From Desulfarculales bacterium UBA702 (GTDB taxonomy: Bacteria; Desulfobacterota; Syntrophobacteria; Syntrophobacterales; Syntrophobacteraceae), in contig DBMI01000041.1 in NCBI GenBank assembly GCA_002298165.1, forward strand, positions 1-64,000: 64,000 bases of DNA, read 5' to 3'. The notes beneath the pieces were generated by a model. The model was not told the origin of the DNA, searched no databases, and saw nothing but the letters and a program-made list of their open reading frames with translations. The position numbers and the translations under genes were made by a program. Positions 32,147 to 39,966 of this stretch are shown piece by piece. Numbering within the stretch: position 1 is the first letter of the stretch; each line of letters begins with the position of its first letter.

Positions 32147-32773
32147 TTAAGAAAGAAGCTGCTTCTTTGCGGCAATCGAAGTGGCTTCTACGCGGTTTTT
32201 TACTTGCAGTTTCTGATATATGCTCTTGATATGGCTTTTTACCGTTTCGATGCTGATAAAGAGCAGGTCGGATATTTCCTTATTGCTTCGGCCCTCCATG
32301 ATCGCCTTTAGTATGTCTTTTTCCCTGTGGGTAAGCGGTTCGGGCGGTTCCGCGCAATCGTCCGTTTTGTTCTTCAGCGCGAGGTTTGCCAGGAAAGGGG
32401 AGACGATCTCCTTTCCTTCGAAGACAGAACGAATAATCTTCGCGAGTTGTGAGACATCCACGCATTTGAGGAGGTAACCATTCGCCCCTGCGGCCATTGC
32501 TTCAGTGATGTATTTTTCGTCGTCATGAGTCGATAACATAAGAATCTTCATGTCGGGGACGGCTTTGCGCAGAATTCGAACAGCCCGAATGCCCGAAATC
32601 CCCGGCAAGTCCACATCAATTAATGACAAATCCGGTGGATTGTCCTGGATTTTTTCCACTGCGCTGAAACCATCGCTTGCTTCCCCGATGACTTTCAGAC
32701 CATCTTCCTGATCCAGCACAATTCTCAAGCCGATGCGAAAAAGCGGATGGTCGTCGACTAGAAAAATGTCCAT
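32147..32773 (-). CDS. NarL/FixJ-family response regulator
   Basis: 208 residues: receiver (acidic D7/D8, acceptor D53 in LIDVDLPGISG, K103) and a C-terminal LuxR-type helix-turn-helix (about 145-205: LTHREKDILKAIMEGRSNKEISDLL, TVKSHIKSIYQKL). It probably activates the adjacent BMC operon when phosphorylated by the PocR-domain kinase upstream. I chose the ATG at 32773, six bases after GGGAGG; the ATG at 32779 directly abuts that site. It is 113 bases downstream of the kinase and ends in a terminator. Confidence 0.9.
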   Translation of the reverse strand: MDIFLVDDHPLFRIGLRIVLDQEDGLKVIGEASDGFSAVEKIQDNPPDLSLIDVDLPGISGIRAVRILRKAVPDMKILMLSTHDDEKYITEAMAAGANGYLLKCVDVSQLAKIIRSVFEGKEIVSPFLANLALKNKTDDCAEPPEPLTHREKDILKAIMEGRSNKEISDLLFISIETVKSHIKSIYQKLQVKNRVEATSIAAKKQLLS

Positions 32774-32886
32774 GAACATCCTCCCGACAAGTGCACCGGC
32801 TTAGCCTTCAGAAATCAGGGTTTGAATGGAAGACTCCCCGAACTGATCAGCGCCGGATAATTTCAGCGGAGCGGGTACTGCCGGGA

Positions 32887-34581
32887 TCAGCCCGCCCGGC
32901 AATTACCGTGCGCGGGCAATGTGAAACAAAACCTGCAGCCGCTCTTACCCTTTCTGGTCTTTTCCATCACCGGGGATACTATCCAGATCCTGCCGCCATG
33001 AGCTTCGACCGCTAACCTGCAGAAGGCAAGCCCCAGACCTGTTCCTTCACGGGATGGGACTCCGCCTGCGTTGATGGTAAAGTACTTATCGAAAATGGAT
33101 GATTGATATGCCTTAGGTATCCCGGTGCCCTCATCTTCAACACTCACGAGGACTTCATCTTTCCGGTGTCCTTTGCCAGCTTCTCGCGCCGCCCTGGAAT
33201 TTCCTGCCTGAAGCGCACACACTTCGCCCTGTTTTTCTATCCTGACAATAATCCGGCTTTTCTCCGGGCTGTATTTGATGGCATTATCCAGAAGATTTAC
33301 GCAAGTTCGGCGAATCCGGCTCTCGTCGATATTGACGTTGATAGGCTCACGCTGTGCAACGAGTTCTAAAGTAATGCCCTTTTCCTTCGCAAGCAGTTCG
33401 AATTGACTCAGGCCTTCCTCCACGACCCGTTGAATCGCAACTCGCGAGCGTTGCAGAGCGAACTGTCCATTCTCGCTACGGTAGATGTCCAGTATATCAC
33501 TCACCATGCCGTATAATTGATGGCAGGTGAAAAGGGCCAGGTCCACGACTTGTTTCTGATCCAGGCTAACCGACCCGCAAAACCCGTCCGAAATTATCTG
33601 AAGTGCCCGCTGCAGCGACAGCACGGGATTTCTCAAGTCATGGGTTATCATGCCGATCAGGTCTTCTTTCATCCGCTCGATCTGTTTTTCCTCCGAAATG
33701 TCCCTGATAACACCCACGAAGCCAGCACTGGCTTCACGTTTATCATTTATGGCGGAAAAGCATACCTGCACCGGAAATGAGGAACCGTCTGCCCTGACGG
33801 CGGTCAAATCGGTGCGAACCTTGCCGGGCAAAGCCCTGAATGCACCCTCATGATGAGCGGCTTTGTACTGTTCTTCCGCAAAAAGCACATTGATTGGTTT
33901 TCCAACTATCTGGTCCGGCTTGTATCCAAACATCGCAGCGCCTGCTTGATTAACCATGCCGACCGTATCATCGGCGCTGATGGAAATGATGCAATCCGAA
34001 ACGCTGTTGACCAGCCTCGAGAGGTAGCGTTGAGATCTCTTTTGGGCCGTATACTTCTGAAGAGCCAGTTCGCCGATCGTAACAGTGATCTCCGACATGA
34101 GGTTGACAACTTTGAGAAGCTTTTCGCGGCTCATCAACGGGATTTTAGCGAGTTCCCGCAGATAACCGTCAATGTCTTTGATGCCAATCGATCTGGCTCT
34201 CTCGATTGCCTGCTTCTCATCGGTCACGGGATTTTCCAGCACCTGGCCGCAAAGAACCGTAGCCAGATGATGCCCCTCGATTATCAAGGGAGCTGCACAA
34301 TCAGTCAGGCCGGAATTCAGGCACTGATAAGTGAAAGGAGCCTGTATGCTAGCGGATTGCGAGCCTCCATAGTGATCGCTCTCAATACATTTAGCCCTGC
34401 CCTTTGCTGTGGCGCGGCAGTAGGTCTGGCAAAATGGCGTGAAATTGCAGGGCAGGGTAATCGGATGGCCGTCCGGGTAAGTGATAATGGAGGCAACTCC
34501 GGCAACTTCAGTGAAAACCTGAAGAATCCGCTCAAGTTTTTCCCTGCTGACAAGGTCAAGCAGGTGAATCGGACGCGCCAT
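32887..34581 (-). CDS. PocR-domain sensor histidine kinase
   Basis: A 564-residue soluble kinase with no membrane helix. Residues about 8-180 form a PocR sensory domain (DLVSREKLERILQVFTEV, the Cys-rich FCQTYCRATAKGRAKC, and LTDCAAPLIIEGHHLATVLCGQVL). In enteric PocR this domain senses diols to switch on pdu and cob genes. A PAS domain follows (about 195-305), then HisKA with the acceptor in MITHDLRNPVLSL, and HATPase_c (LLDNAIKYSP, VEDEGTGIP, GTGLGLAFC). The gene is the first of the island's minus-strand set; AGGATGGGTT precedes the ATG. It likely reports cytoplasmic propanediol or glycerol and controls the BMC operon through the NarL-type partner. Confidence 0.92.
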   Translation of the reverse strand: MARPIHLLDLVSREKLERILQVFTEVAGVASIITYPDGHPITLPCNFTPFCQTYCRATAKGRAKCIESDHYGGSQSASIQAPFTYQCLNSGLTDCAAPLIIEGHHLATVLCGQVLENPVTDEKQAIERARSIGIKDIDGYLRELAKIPLMSREKLLKVVNLMSEITVTIGELALQKYTAQKRSQRYLSRLVNSVSDCIISISADDTVGMVNQAGAAMFGYKPDQIVGKPINVLFAEEQYKAAHHEGAFRALPGKVRTDLTAVRADGSSFPVQVCFSAINDKREASAGFVGVIRDISEEKQIERMKEDLIGMITHDLRNPVLSLQRALQIISDGFCGSVSLDQKQVVDLALFTCHQLYGMVSDILDIYRSENGQFALQRSRVAIQRVVEEGLSQFELLAKEKGITLELVAQREPINVNIDESRIRRTCVNLLDNAIKYSPEKSRIIVRIEKQGEVCALQAGNSRAAREAGKGHRKDEVLVSVEDEGTGIPKAYQSSIFDKYFTINAGGVPSREGTGLGLAFCRLAVEAHGGRIWIVSPVMEKTRKGKSGCRFCFTLPAHGNCRAG

Positions 34582-35146
34582 AACCCATCCTGTATTCGAG
34601 TTGCCCTATCGGTCAGACGGTGTAAAACAGGAACGGCCGGAAAGAGAATGAATTTGAAACCACCTGCCAGACAGAACCGAAAGTGGGACGAAAGCGTTAT
34701 GGGCCTGCAAAAATGAAGGGAATAGAAGAGCAGATGCTAATTCGAGCTGACCAGCAAATCTGATTTGAGGTACCAAAAGGGTTGAGCCTGGCAGCTATTC
34801 AAAATGCGAATTGAAACCAAACCTTATTTTCATTCTGCCCGAACCTGAATTGATAGTCAAGTCTTTTGCGAATTTGAACACAAGTTGCTTCGCGCCCGGA
34901 TAGAGAGCCGGTATCCAGGGTCCGGGATCCGAAGCAGCGTGAAAATGCGAGAGCCAGGCATGGCGGAGGGCAGTTCCCCAAACCTGGCTCTCGGCTAAAT
35001 TTATTAGCAGCAAAAGGTCTAACAGACTAATCGGCGATAGAGCGAATTTCCTAAACAAAAATTTTCCTTGGTTGGCGCTCGACTATTCTGTTGAAGCTAA
35101 AATCTACTCTTTCTTGCTTGCTTCTGCAGTTGGCCAGGGGCTGGGC
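34582..35146. other. Right edge of the island, no gene
   Basis: About 565 bases without a supported gene. The only structure is the perfect 11-bp AGAGCCAGG hairpin at 34948-34993. The upstream region of the PocR kinase lies here, but no convincing promoter was identified and no integrase remnant was found. Confidence 0.5.
34948..34993. repeat. AGAGCCAGG hairpin, copy 2
   Basis: CGAGAGCCAGG (34948-34958) pairs perfectly with CCTGGCTCTCG (34983-34993) around 24 bases. The stem is shared with 14791-14834 but the loop is not, so pairing has been kept while the loop drifted. Confidence 0.5.
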
Positions 35147-35500
35147 TCATCCTTTGGAGGGTTTACGTTCACAGTTGGGATCGCGCAGCTTCAAAATAGC
35201 GGCTCTCTGGAGTGCCTGAAGTTCTCCTTTTAGCCTTCCCACTTCCGACGCCATATTGCTTCCCGAAAGACTGGAAACCGGAACACCTAGCAGAATGACT
35301 CCGGCAATATCATTTGAGCGGCATTTCCTCTTAGCATCAGAAGCGGAGGAAAGGGCAGCTACCAACCGCGGCTGTTCTTCGGCTAATTGGTCGCATGTCC
35401 AACTTCTGTAATACATTTCGCTGATATAGGAGGGTTTAATGTTCTCTGGAGACGTAGCACAGCCGGCCAGGCATACGAGAGAGACAAAATCGGTGGGCAC
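35147..35500 (-). pseudogene. Small lipoprotein gene with disrupted 5' end
   Basis: The body resembles a family of short lipoproteins: LAGCATSP lipobox, YISEMYYRSWTCDQLAEEQPRL, and a LKGELQALQRAAILKLRDPNC ending. The only start in frame is a GTG at 35500, inside the second arm of the hairpin at 35492-35517, leaving 13 residues before the lipobox Cys, without the usual lysines. A hairpin element probably replaced the true start. Without a ribosome site it is likely silent. Confidence 0.55.
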
Positions 35501-35517
35501 GAAAAGCCGTGCCCACC
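35492..35517. repeat. GGTGGGCACG hairpin element
   Basis: GGTGGGCACG (35492-35501) pairs with CGTGCCCACC (35508-35517) around a six-base loop. This sequence type is, from memory, a common dispersed palindrome in many bacterial genomes. It overlaps the 5' end of the lipoprotein remnant. Confidence 0.6.
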
Positions 35518-35598
35518 CTACATTCCCTGATAATTCACCAGGTTGAGAACCGAAGCCAGGTAGATACCATCTTGAGAATCAAGGCGGTATCTACATTC

Positions 35599-35702
35599 TC
35601 ACGCATACAAAAAAAGGGGCCACGGTACATTTACCGCAACCCCCTTTGGTTTCTCTGGTTGCCCCCGACAGGACTCGAACCTGTGGCACCAAGATTAGGA
35701 AT
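35599..35702. repeat. tRNA-Arg 3' half plus terminator, intact repeat copy
   Basis: The direct partner of 16903-17004. It spans the tRNA terminator, the acceptor, T arm and anticodon arm. Differences are confined to a few indels in the flank and decay of the tRNA part in the other copy. Confidence 0.75.
35608..35644 (-). terminator. Terminator of tRNA-Arg
   Basis: On the minus strand, GGGG-TTG-CGGT pairs with ACCG-TGG-CCCC across a short loop, followed by seven T residues (complement of 35609-35615). It lies 15 bases after the tRNA 3' end. Confidence 0.85.
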
Positions 35703-35733
35703 CTTGTGCTCTATCCACCTGAGCTACGGGGGC
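35660..35733 (-). tRNA. tRNA-Arg (anticodon CCU)
   Basis: 74 bases fold into a full cloverleaf. The acceptor is GCCCCCG/CGGGGGC with discriminator A, the D arm GCTC..GAGC, the anticodon arm CAAGA-TTCCTAA-TCTTG (anticodon CCT, reading AGG) and the T arm ACAGG-TTCGAGT-CCTGT. CCA is not encoded. This rare-codon arginine tRNA is a frequent integration target, and a decayed copy of its 3' half lies 18.7 kb away at the other end of the BMC locus. Confidence 0.95.
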
Positions 35734-35742
35734 GAAGGCTGA

Positions 35743-35771
35743 AATTTACTCAATCTGAGCGAATCCCGCAA
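35743..35771 (-). promoter_or_regulatory. Promoter of tRNA-Arg
   Basis: On the minus strand TTGCGG (complement of 35766-35771) and TAAATT (complement of 35743-35748) are separated by 17 bases, with the -10 ending ten bases before the tRNA 5' end. Confidence 0.6.
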
Positions 35772-35805
35772 GACCTTTTCAGATTCTTTAAGGCGGCGAC
35801 AAACT

Positions 35806-36219
35806 TTAGCTGCGCCCAAGCAGTTCATTAGGGTCAACCTCGGCCTTGCACCGGGGGCAGGTTATGATTTCGGAGCTCTTTCCGCAAGTGTCGCATTTCT
35901 CGACGATATAACGCTCCTTTTTTTGATAATTATCGCACGAAACGCAATGCCACTTCTGGAATAGAGATATTTTCACACCGCAATTCGGGCAGGACTGGTA
36001 AGTTTCAGGTTTGTATCTCCTACCGATGAAAAAGCTCAGCAGTGCAATGATTAAAAAGGTCCCGGCAAGAATAAGGAATGCAAGCTCGGATAAGCCAAAC
36101 CTGTATTCGAAAAAATCAAGTCCCATGAAGGCAGCGAAAAGGAGCGCGAAGAAATTAAAGATAAGCGCAAATACTCGCGAGAGGGTTAATCTTTGACGTA
36201 AACTATTATTTATAGCCAT
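35806..36219 (-). CDS. Membrane protein with zinc-ribbon tail
   Basis: About 137 residues: two membrane helices (about 18-40 and 47-68), then a cytoplasmic tail with paired CxxC motifs (CPNC, CVSC, CDTC, CPRC) forming two zinc ribbons. No family name is recognised. The ATG at 36219 is preferred over an in-frame TTG at 36234; the ribosome site is weak (GGAAA). It lies outside the island on the far side of tRNA-Arg. It could be a membrane-tethered adaptor. Confidence 0.7.
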   Translation of the reverse strand: MAINNSLRQRLTLSRVFALIFNFFALLFAAFMGLDFFEYRFGLSELAFLILAGTFLIIALLSFFIGRRYKPETYQSCPNCGVKISLFQKWHCVSCDNYQKKERYIVEKCDTCGKSSEIITCPRCKAEVDPNELLGRS

Positions 36220-36299
36220 TTTCCAGTCTACCAAAAAATTGAAGTTATATTTCTTTGAAGCGGGATAATCTCCCGCTTGCTTCGTTCGTTTCCGATACG

Positions 36300-36980
36300 C
36301 TATCTCACCGCACCCAGTACGACATCCAGGCCCCGGATGAGTTGATCCAGGGTAAGTCGAGGGCCGAGTTCTGGAACAACAATGTGCATCTGCATACTTC
36401 TAAATAGTCCTCGGAGAAGCAGTAGAGCCGTCTCGATTTTTACTTCATCCGGGCCTTCCCCGTCGACCGGGAAGCTTTCCCCTTCCGAGCGGGCCAGGAG
36501 CATTTCTCTGAGTACAAGGTGAAGCGACTCGATCTTCGGGCCTAAATCGTAGTCCGGAGCGGCGGCAGTGGGAGAGTAGAAAATCAGGTTTACGAGTCGA
36601 AGCAGGTCGACGTTTCCCTCGAACAGTTGGATAGCCTCGCTGAAGAGGTTTATCAGGCGATCCCTTCTCGTGCCGCGAAAGGCCAGAGACCTCTCCAAAA
36701 GCTGAGAAAAGGTGGCCATCGCCATATCAATAAGCTTAACATAGAGATCTTCTTTGTTGCTGAAATAATAATACAAGGCGGGCTTGGTCACACCTGCGCT
36801 TTCGACTATTTCCCGTACCGCTGTTCCACTGTAGCCCTTTGTCGCAAACAGGCGCGCCGCGGCGAAGTAGATGCGATACTTGGTCCGATGTTCCTCGACC
36901 GTTGCGCCTGGATAAAACTTCTCGACAATTCCCCAGTCGATTTTTTGCGCCGGCGCGGCGGGATTTTGTGAAGAAGGCAT
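36300..36980 (-). CDS. TetR/AcrR-family regulator
   Basis: 226 residues. The N-terminal helix-turn-helix (about 30-75) reads AARLFATKGYSGTAVREIVESAGVTKPALYYYFSNKEDLYVKLI, a standard TetR pattern. The C-terminal ligand domain has the general form of AcrR-type regulators and no specific ligand can be named. An extra 25 residues precede the usual start. The upstream DNA (36981-37100) has ACCTACCGGTAGGTAGTT-like symmetry near 37020-37035, as expected for an autoregulatory operator. Confidence 0.88.
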   Translation of the reverse strand: MPSSQNPAAPAQKIDWGIVEKFYPGATVEEHRTKYRIYFAAARLFATKGYSGTAVREIVESAGVTKPALYYYFSNKEDLYVKLIDMAMATFSQLLERSLAFRGTRRDRLINLFSEAIQLFEGNVDLLRLVNLIFYSPTAAAPDYDLGPKIESLHLVLREMLLARSEGESFPVDGEGPDEVKIETALLLLRGLFRSMQMHIVVPELGPRLTLDQLIRGLDVVLGAVR

Positions 36981-37108
36981 TTGCGTGCATCCTTTGGGTG
37001 TATTGAAGCGAGGGCTGAGCTACCGGTAGGTAGTTCGAACGTTAACCCCCGCCAAACACCTTGTCAAGGGACTCGGCAAAAGGGGACCTGCAGCGGATTG
37101 GCCGGCCT

Positions 37109-38356
37109 TCAGTTCGCGCCGATCTTTCCGGCGTTCGTGTGGACTAGAATGTAGTCGCGGACGACTTCAGCCGCAATGCGGTGCGCGAGAGGTGTCCAGT
37201 GGAGGTCGCGGGGGAAATAGAAGGGTTCTCCGTTTATTCCGGTTTCGGGCTGAGCCGCCCTCATTGCATTGGTTGGATCGACCATGTCGATGCCAAGCCT
37301 TGCACAGATCTCCTCCATTGCTGAAAAATAAGCCGATTTGAGTTTGGACTTAAGCTCTCCGGCATCTGCAGCGTAGATAACGAAAAGTTCTGCCCCGTGC
37401 GATTCGCAGGCAGCTCTCATTTCAGTAAGCTGATTTTCCATTATGCGAATGTCGTCTGCCGACAAGCTCGGTGTCTTTCCATCCACAATCACCGGTGAAA
37501 CGGGCGGCTCCGCAGCGCCTTCAGGCGGCTGAGTTCCGGGTGTCCGGGCTGGCTGAGCAGGCACTTTTTGCGCATGGGCAGGACCGGCGGGTAAATTCGA
37601 CGGTATTGCTGCCTCAGCGGACTTCCCGCCTCCTTCTCCAAAATTTATGTTCCTTGTTCCATCTTTTATTATCTGCTTGAAAAAAGGAGCGGCAGTGGAG
37701 TCCCAGTAGTACGCAAGAAAGGATGCGACATACGAATAGCTTCTTAGTTTCCGGGACATGCCTCCCAGAACAGGACTTTCGACGGGATAATTATTAAGAG
37801 CCACCTTCCCGTTCTGAACGCTGCAAAACGGCCGCCTTAGCATTCGTCCATCGACATTATCACTAAAATCATTATAGAAAAACATCACTCCGACAAGAGA
37901 AGGCTTATCGAGAGGAAGGCGCTTTTTCAGCAAAATATTTTCCTGGACCGTGCCGTACTTGGTCACCCCCCGGTTCAATACCCGGAATCGCTCGCCGAGT
38001 TTCTCCTGCAAAAAATCCGTAAAAACCTCTCCCTGCGATACTCCCCATCCCCAAAGGAATGAGTCTCCCATGAACAGCACGCGAGTTGCCGAATCAACCG
38101 GACGAACCCTCGATTCCATTTTTCGAAATCCATTTTCGTCAGTCGATATGACCGCATCGAAGTCATCCCTTTTGAACCTTGCGGTAAACGAGGGATTAAG
38201 GACCCAGCCGAGTTCTTTGTCACCTCTGTGAAAAGCATTGAGGATGTTGAAATAGGGCACGCTCCTGCTGCCGATCCTGAGCGCCGCTTCGGCCAATATT
38301 AGTGAGGCTACGAAGGAGAGCAGAATGGTTATGAGCGGGAAAATCGCTTTCTTCAT
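37109..38356 (-). CDS. SGNH/GDSL-type hydrolase-like envelope protein
   Basis: 415 residues with one N-terminal membrane anchor (about 5-25). The block GDSFLWGWGV around residue 95 has the nucleophile Ser of the SGNH fold, RGVTKYGTVQE gives a Gly/Asn-type block, and PRDLHWTPLAHRIAAEVV near the end supplies the Asp-x-x-His catalytic pair. A Pro/Ala-rich low-complexity insert occupies about residues 250-290. It resembles AlgX/AlgJ-like and other acyl-modifying esterases, so polysaccharide deacetylation or acetylation is plausible but unproven. An OmpA-like lipoprotein is encoded 42 bases upstream in the same direction. Confidence 0.75.
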   Translation of the reverse strand: MKKAIFPLITILLSFVASLILAEAALRIGSRSVPYFNILNAFHRGDKELGWVLNPSFTARFKRDDFDAVISTDENGFRKMESRVRPVDSATRVLFMGDSFLWGWGVSQGEVFTDFLQEKLGERFRVLNRGVTKYGTVQENILLKKRLPLDKPSLVGVMFFYNDFSDNVDGRMLRRPFCSVQNGKVALNNYPVESPVLGGMSRKLRSYSYVASFLAYYWDSTAAPFFKQIIKDGTRNINFGEGGGKSAEAAIPSNLPAGPAHAQKVPAQPARTPGTQPPEGAAEPPVSPVIVDGKTPSLSADDIRIMENQLTEMRAACESHGAELFVIYAADAGELKSKLKSAYFSAMEEICARLGIDMVDPTNAMRAAQPETGINGEPFYFPRDLHWTPLAHRIAAEVVRDYILVHTNAGKIGAN

Positions 38357-38398
38357 GATCGCCGAGGGGCCTTTCAGGAAATCCTACCCACCCTGAGA

Positions 38399-38941
38399 TC
38401 AGGACGGGGACCGAATTAATGTGATGCATACCCGCCGGTTTGCCAGTCGTCCGGCATCCGTTGCGTTCGAAGCCGCCGGTTTGGACTCGCCCCAACCGCG
38501 GGCGGTTATCCTTGAAGCGTCCACCCCACCTGCCATCAGCGCCTCTTTTACTGATGCGGCCCGCATCTCGGAGAGCACCATGTTGTCCTCTTCGGATAGA
38601 ATGCAGTCGGTGTGGGCATCAACCTTTATCTCTGTTTCAGGATGTGCTTTTAAAATATCGGCCAGTTCGTCCAGTCCATGTGCAGGCGGCATTATTCGCT
38701 CGGAATTCCGATCGAAAAGGCTGTCGCAACGGAAAGTGATCCTGATGTATTCCGGGCTTTGCTCGATGCTTATCCCTTCAACCCTTCCAAGGCGGGTCTG
38801 ACATTCGACCCGCTGCTTTTCGAAAGCAGTAAGGGGTTTGCCTCCGGAAAGACCCTGATCGGGAGCCTGGCCGAAAAAACCCGCGCACGCGGAGAGTGCA
38901 ATCGAATAGAATAGTAAAATAACCGGCAGCTTGCGATTCAT
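38399..38941 (-). CDS. OmpA/Pal-family lipoprotein
   Basis: About 180 residues. A lipoprotein signal (LPVILLFYSIALSAC) is followed by a short linker and a C-terminal OmpA domain that binds peptidoglycan: FDRNSERIMPPAHGLDELADILKAHPETEIKVDAHTD, then SEMRAASVKEALMAGGVDASRITARGWGESKP and NRRVCITL. The ATG at 38941 is chosen because the signal peptide starts there; an upstream in-frame start adds 36 unconserved residues. It shares direction with the SGNH gene and diverges from the ECF sigma gene. Confidence 0.88.
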   Translation of the reverse strand: MNRKLPVILLFYSIALSACAGFFGQAPDQGLSGGKPLTAFEKQRVECQTRLGRVEGISIEQSPEYIRITFRCDSLFDRNSERIMPPAHGLDELADILKAHPETEIKVDAHTDCILSEEDNMVLSEMRAASVKEALMAGGVDASRITARGWGESKPAASNATDAGRLANRRVCITLIRSPS

Positions 38942-39173
38942 ACCCAGCCTTTCCGGGCTTTGCCCGAACTCCCTCATGCGGTGCATCTCTCGTGAAACAC
39001 CATCCCCTCCTCCGGGACAGTGAATAACAGAATTGCTTTTTTTATGCAATTACGCTGGGCCTCCAGCCGGAATAGTCGAATGCCGGCTCTTCAGCCAAAA
39101 CGAAAAAATTATGGAACTTTTTTCCTCCACCTGCGTATTTAGGTTTAACCGATGCAAGAAAGGGCGGCTGAAG

Positions 39174-39737
39174 GTGGACGACAGGCAGGCGATTAAACGC
39201 ATTCAAAATGGTGATACGGAAGCCTTTGCAATTCTGGTTGAACGATACCACCGAAATCTTCTCAATTTCATATACCGGCTTATCGGAGATGAAAGTCTGG
39301 TCGAAGATCTGGGGCAGGAGGTATTCATCACTATATTCAGGAAGTTACCGGAATTCGACATTGATCGGGGAGTTCCTTTTGCGGCCTGGCTTTTCATTGC
39401 CGCTCGAAATCGATGCGCCTCCCATCTCCGCGCATCTGGGCAGCGCCGCTTCGTCGACCTCGATGCGATAGCGGAACTGTCATCAAATGAGCAATCCGCT
39501 GAAGATGCTCTCCTGGCCAGGGAACGCCATGATGCCCTGCTAAAGTCTTTGGAAATACTACCCGAACCGTTCAGGGCAACTTTGCTCCAGAGTCTGGAAG
39601 GAAATTCCGTGGAGGAGATCGCGCTGGCCCAGGGTCTTCCCCCCGGAACCATCAAGTCCAGGCTCTTCCGTGCGAAGGAACGAGTCGGTGCCATACTGGG
39701 AAAAATGCGCAAAGGAGAACTTCGTGAAAGAATATGA
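39174..39737 (+). CDS. ECF-type RNA polymerase sigma factor
   Basis: About 187 residues. Region 2 reads FAILVERYHRNLLNFIYRLIGDESLVEDLGQEVFITIFRKL; region 4 reads LEILPEPFRATLLQSLEGNSVEEIALAQGLPPGTIKSRLFRAKERV. I favour the GTG at 39174 (AAAGGG upstream) because it gives the normal length; in-frame starts further upstream at 39111 and 39033 have no ribosome site. The next gene overlaps its end, as anti-sigma genes often do. Confidence 0.88.
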   Translation: MDDRQAIKRIQNGDTEAFAILVERYHRNLLNFIYRLIGDESLVEDLGQEVFITIFRKLPEFDIDRGVPFAAWLFIAARNRCASHLRASGQRRFVDLDAIAELSSNEQSAEDALLARERHDALLKSLEILPEPFRATLLQSLEGNSVEEIALAQGLPPGTIKSRLFRAKERVGAILGKMRKGELRERI

Positions 39738-39936
39738 ACCATCACCTCATTTTGTCGCTCGCGTAATGAACATGGTTCACGCCGAGAAGTCGGGCAACGA
39801 GTATACAACCCTCTGGTCGCTTTCATTGTCATCCACGCCGCTTAGATATTCGGTGGCGATTGGCGGCGCGCTGGTAACCATTGGGAACCTGCTTCGTATT
39901 CTAGCCCCATTTTTCACCCCGGCGCTTTGCCGCTAG
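39724..39936 (+). CDS. Small single-pass membrane protein, possible anti-sigma relic
   Basis: 70 residues from a GTG at 39724 with AAAGGAG six bases upstream; it overlaps the ECF gene by 14 bases. The N-terminal half is polar (KEYEPSPHFVARVMNMVHAEKSG), the second half one membrane helix (YSVAIGGALVTIGNLLRI). Overlap with the sigma gene and the membrane topology fit a minimal anti-sigma factor, but it lacks a zinc HxxxCxxC motif. It is followed by signal peptidase I. Confidence 0.6.
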   Translation: MKEYEPSPHFVARVMNMVHAEKSGNEYTTLWSLSLSSTPLRYSVAIGGALVTIGNLLRILAPFFTPALCR

Positions 39937-39966
39937 CCCGGGATTGGATTTGGAAGGGAGCACATC

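Noticed and set aside
34582..35146. Search for an integrase remnant at the right end of the island
   Set aside because: No frame shows tyrosine- or serine-recombinase motifs; left as gene-free.
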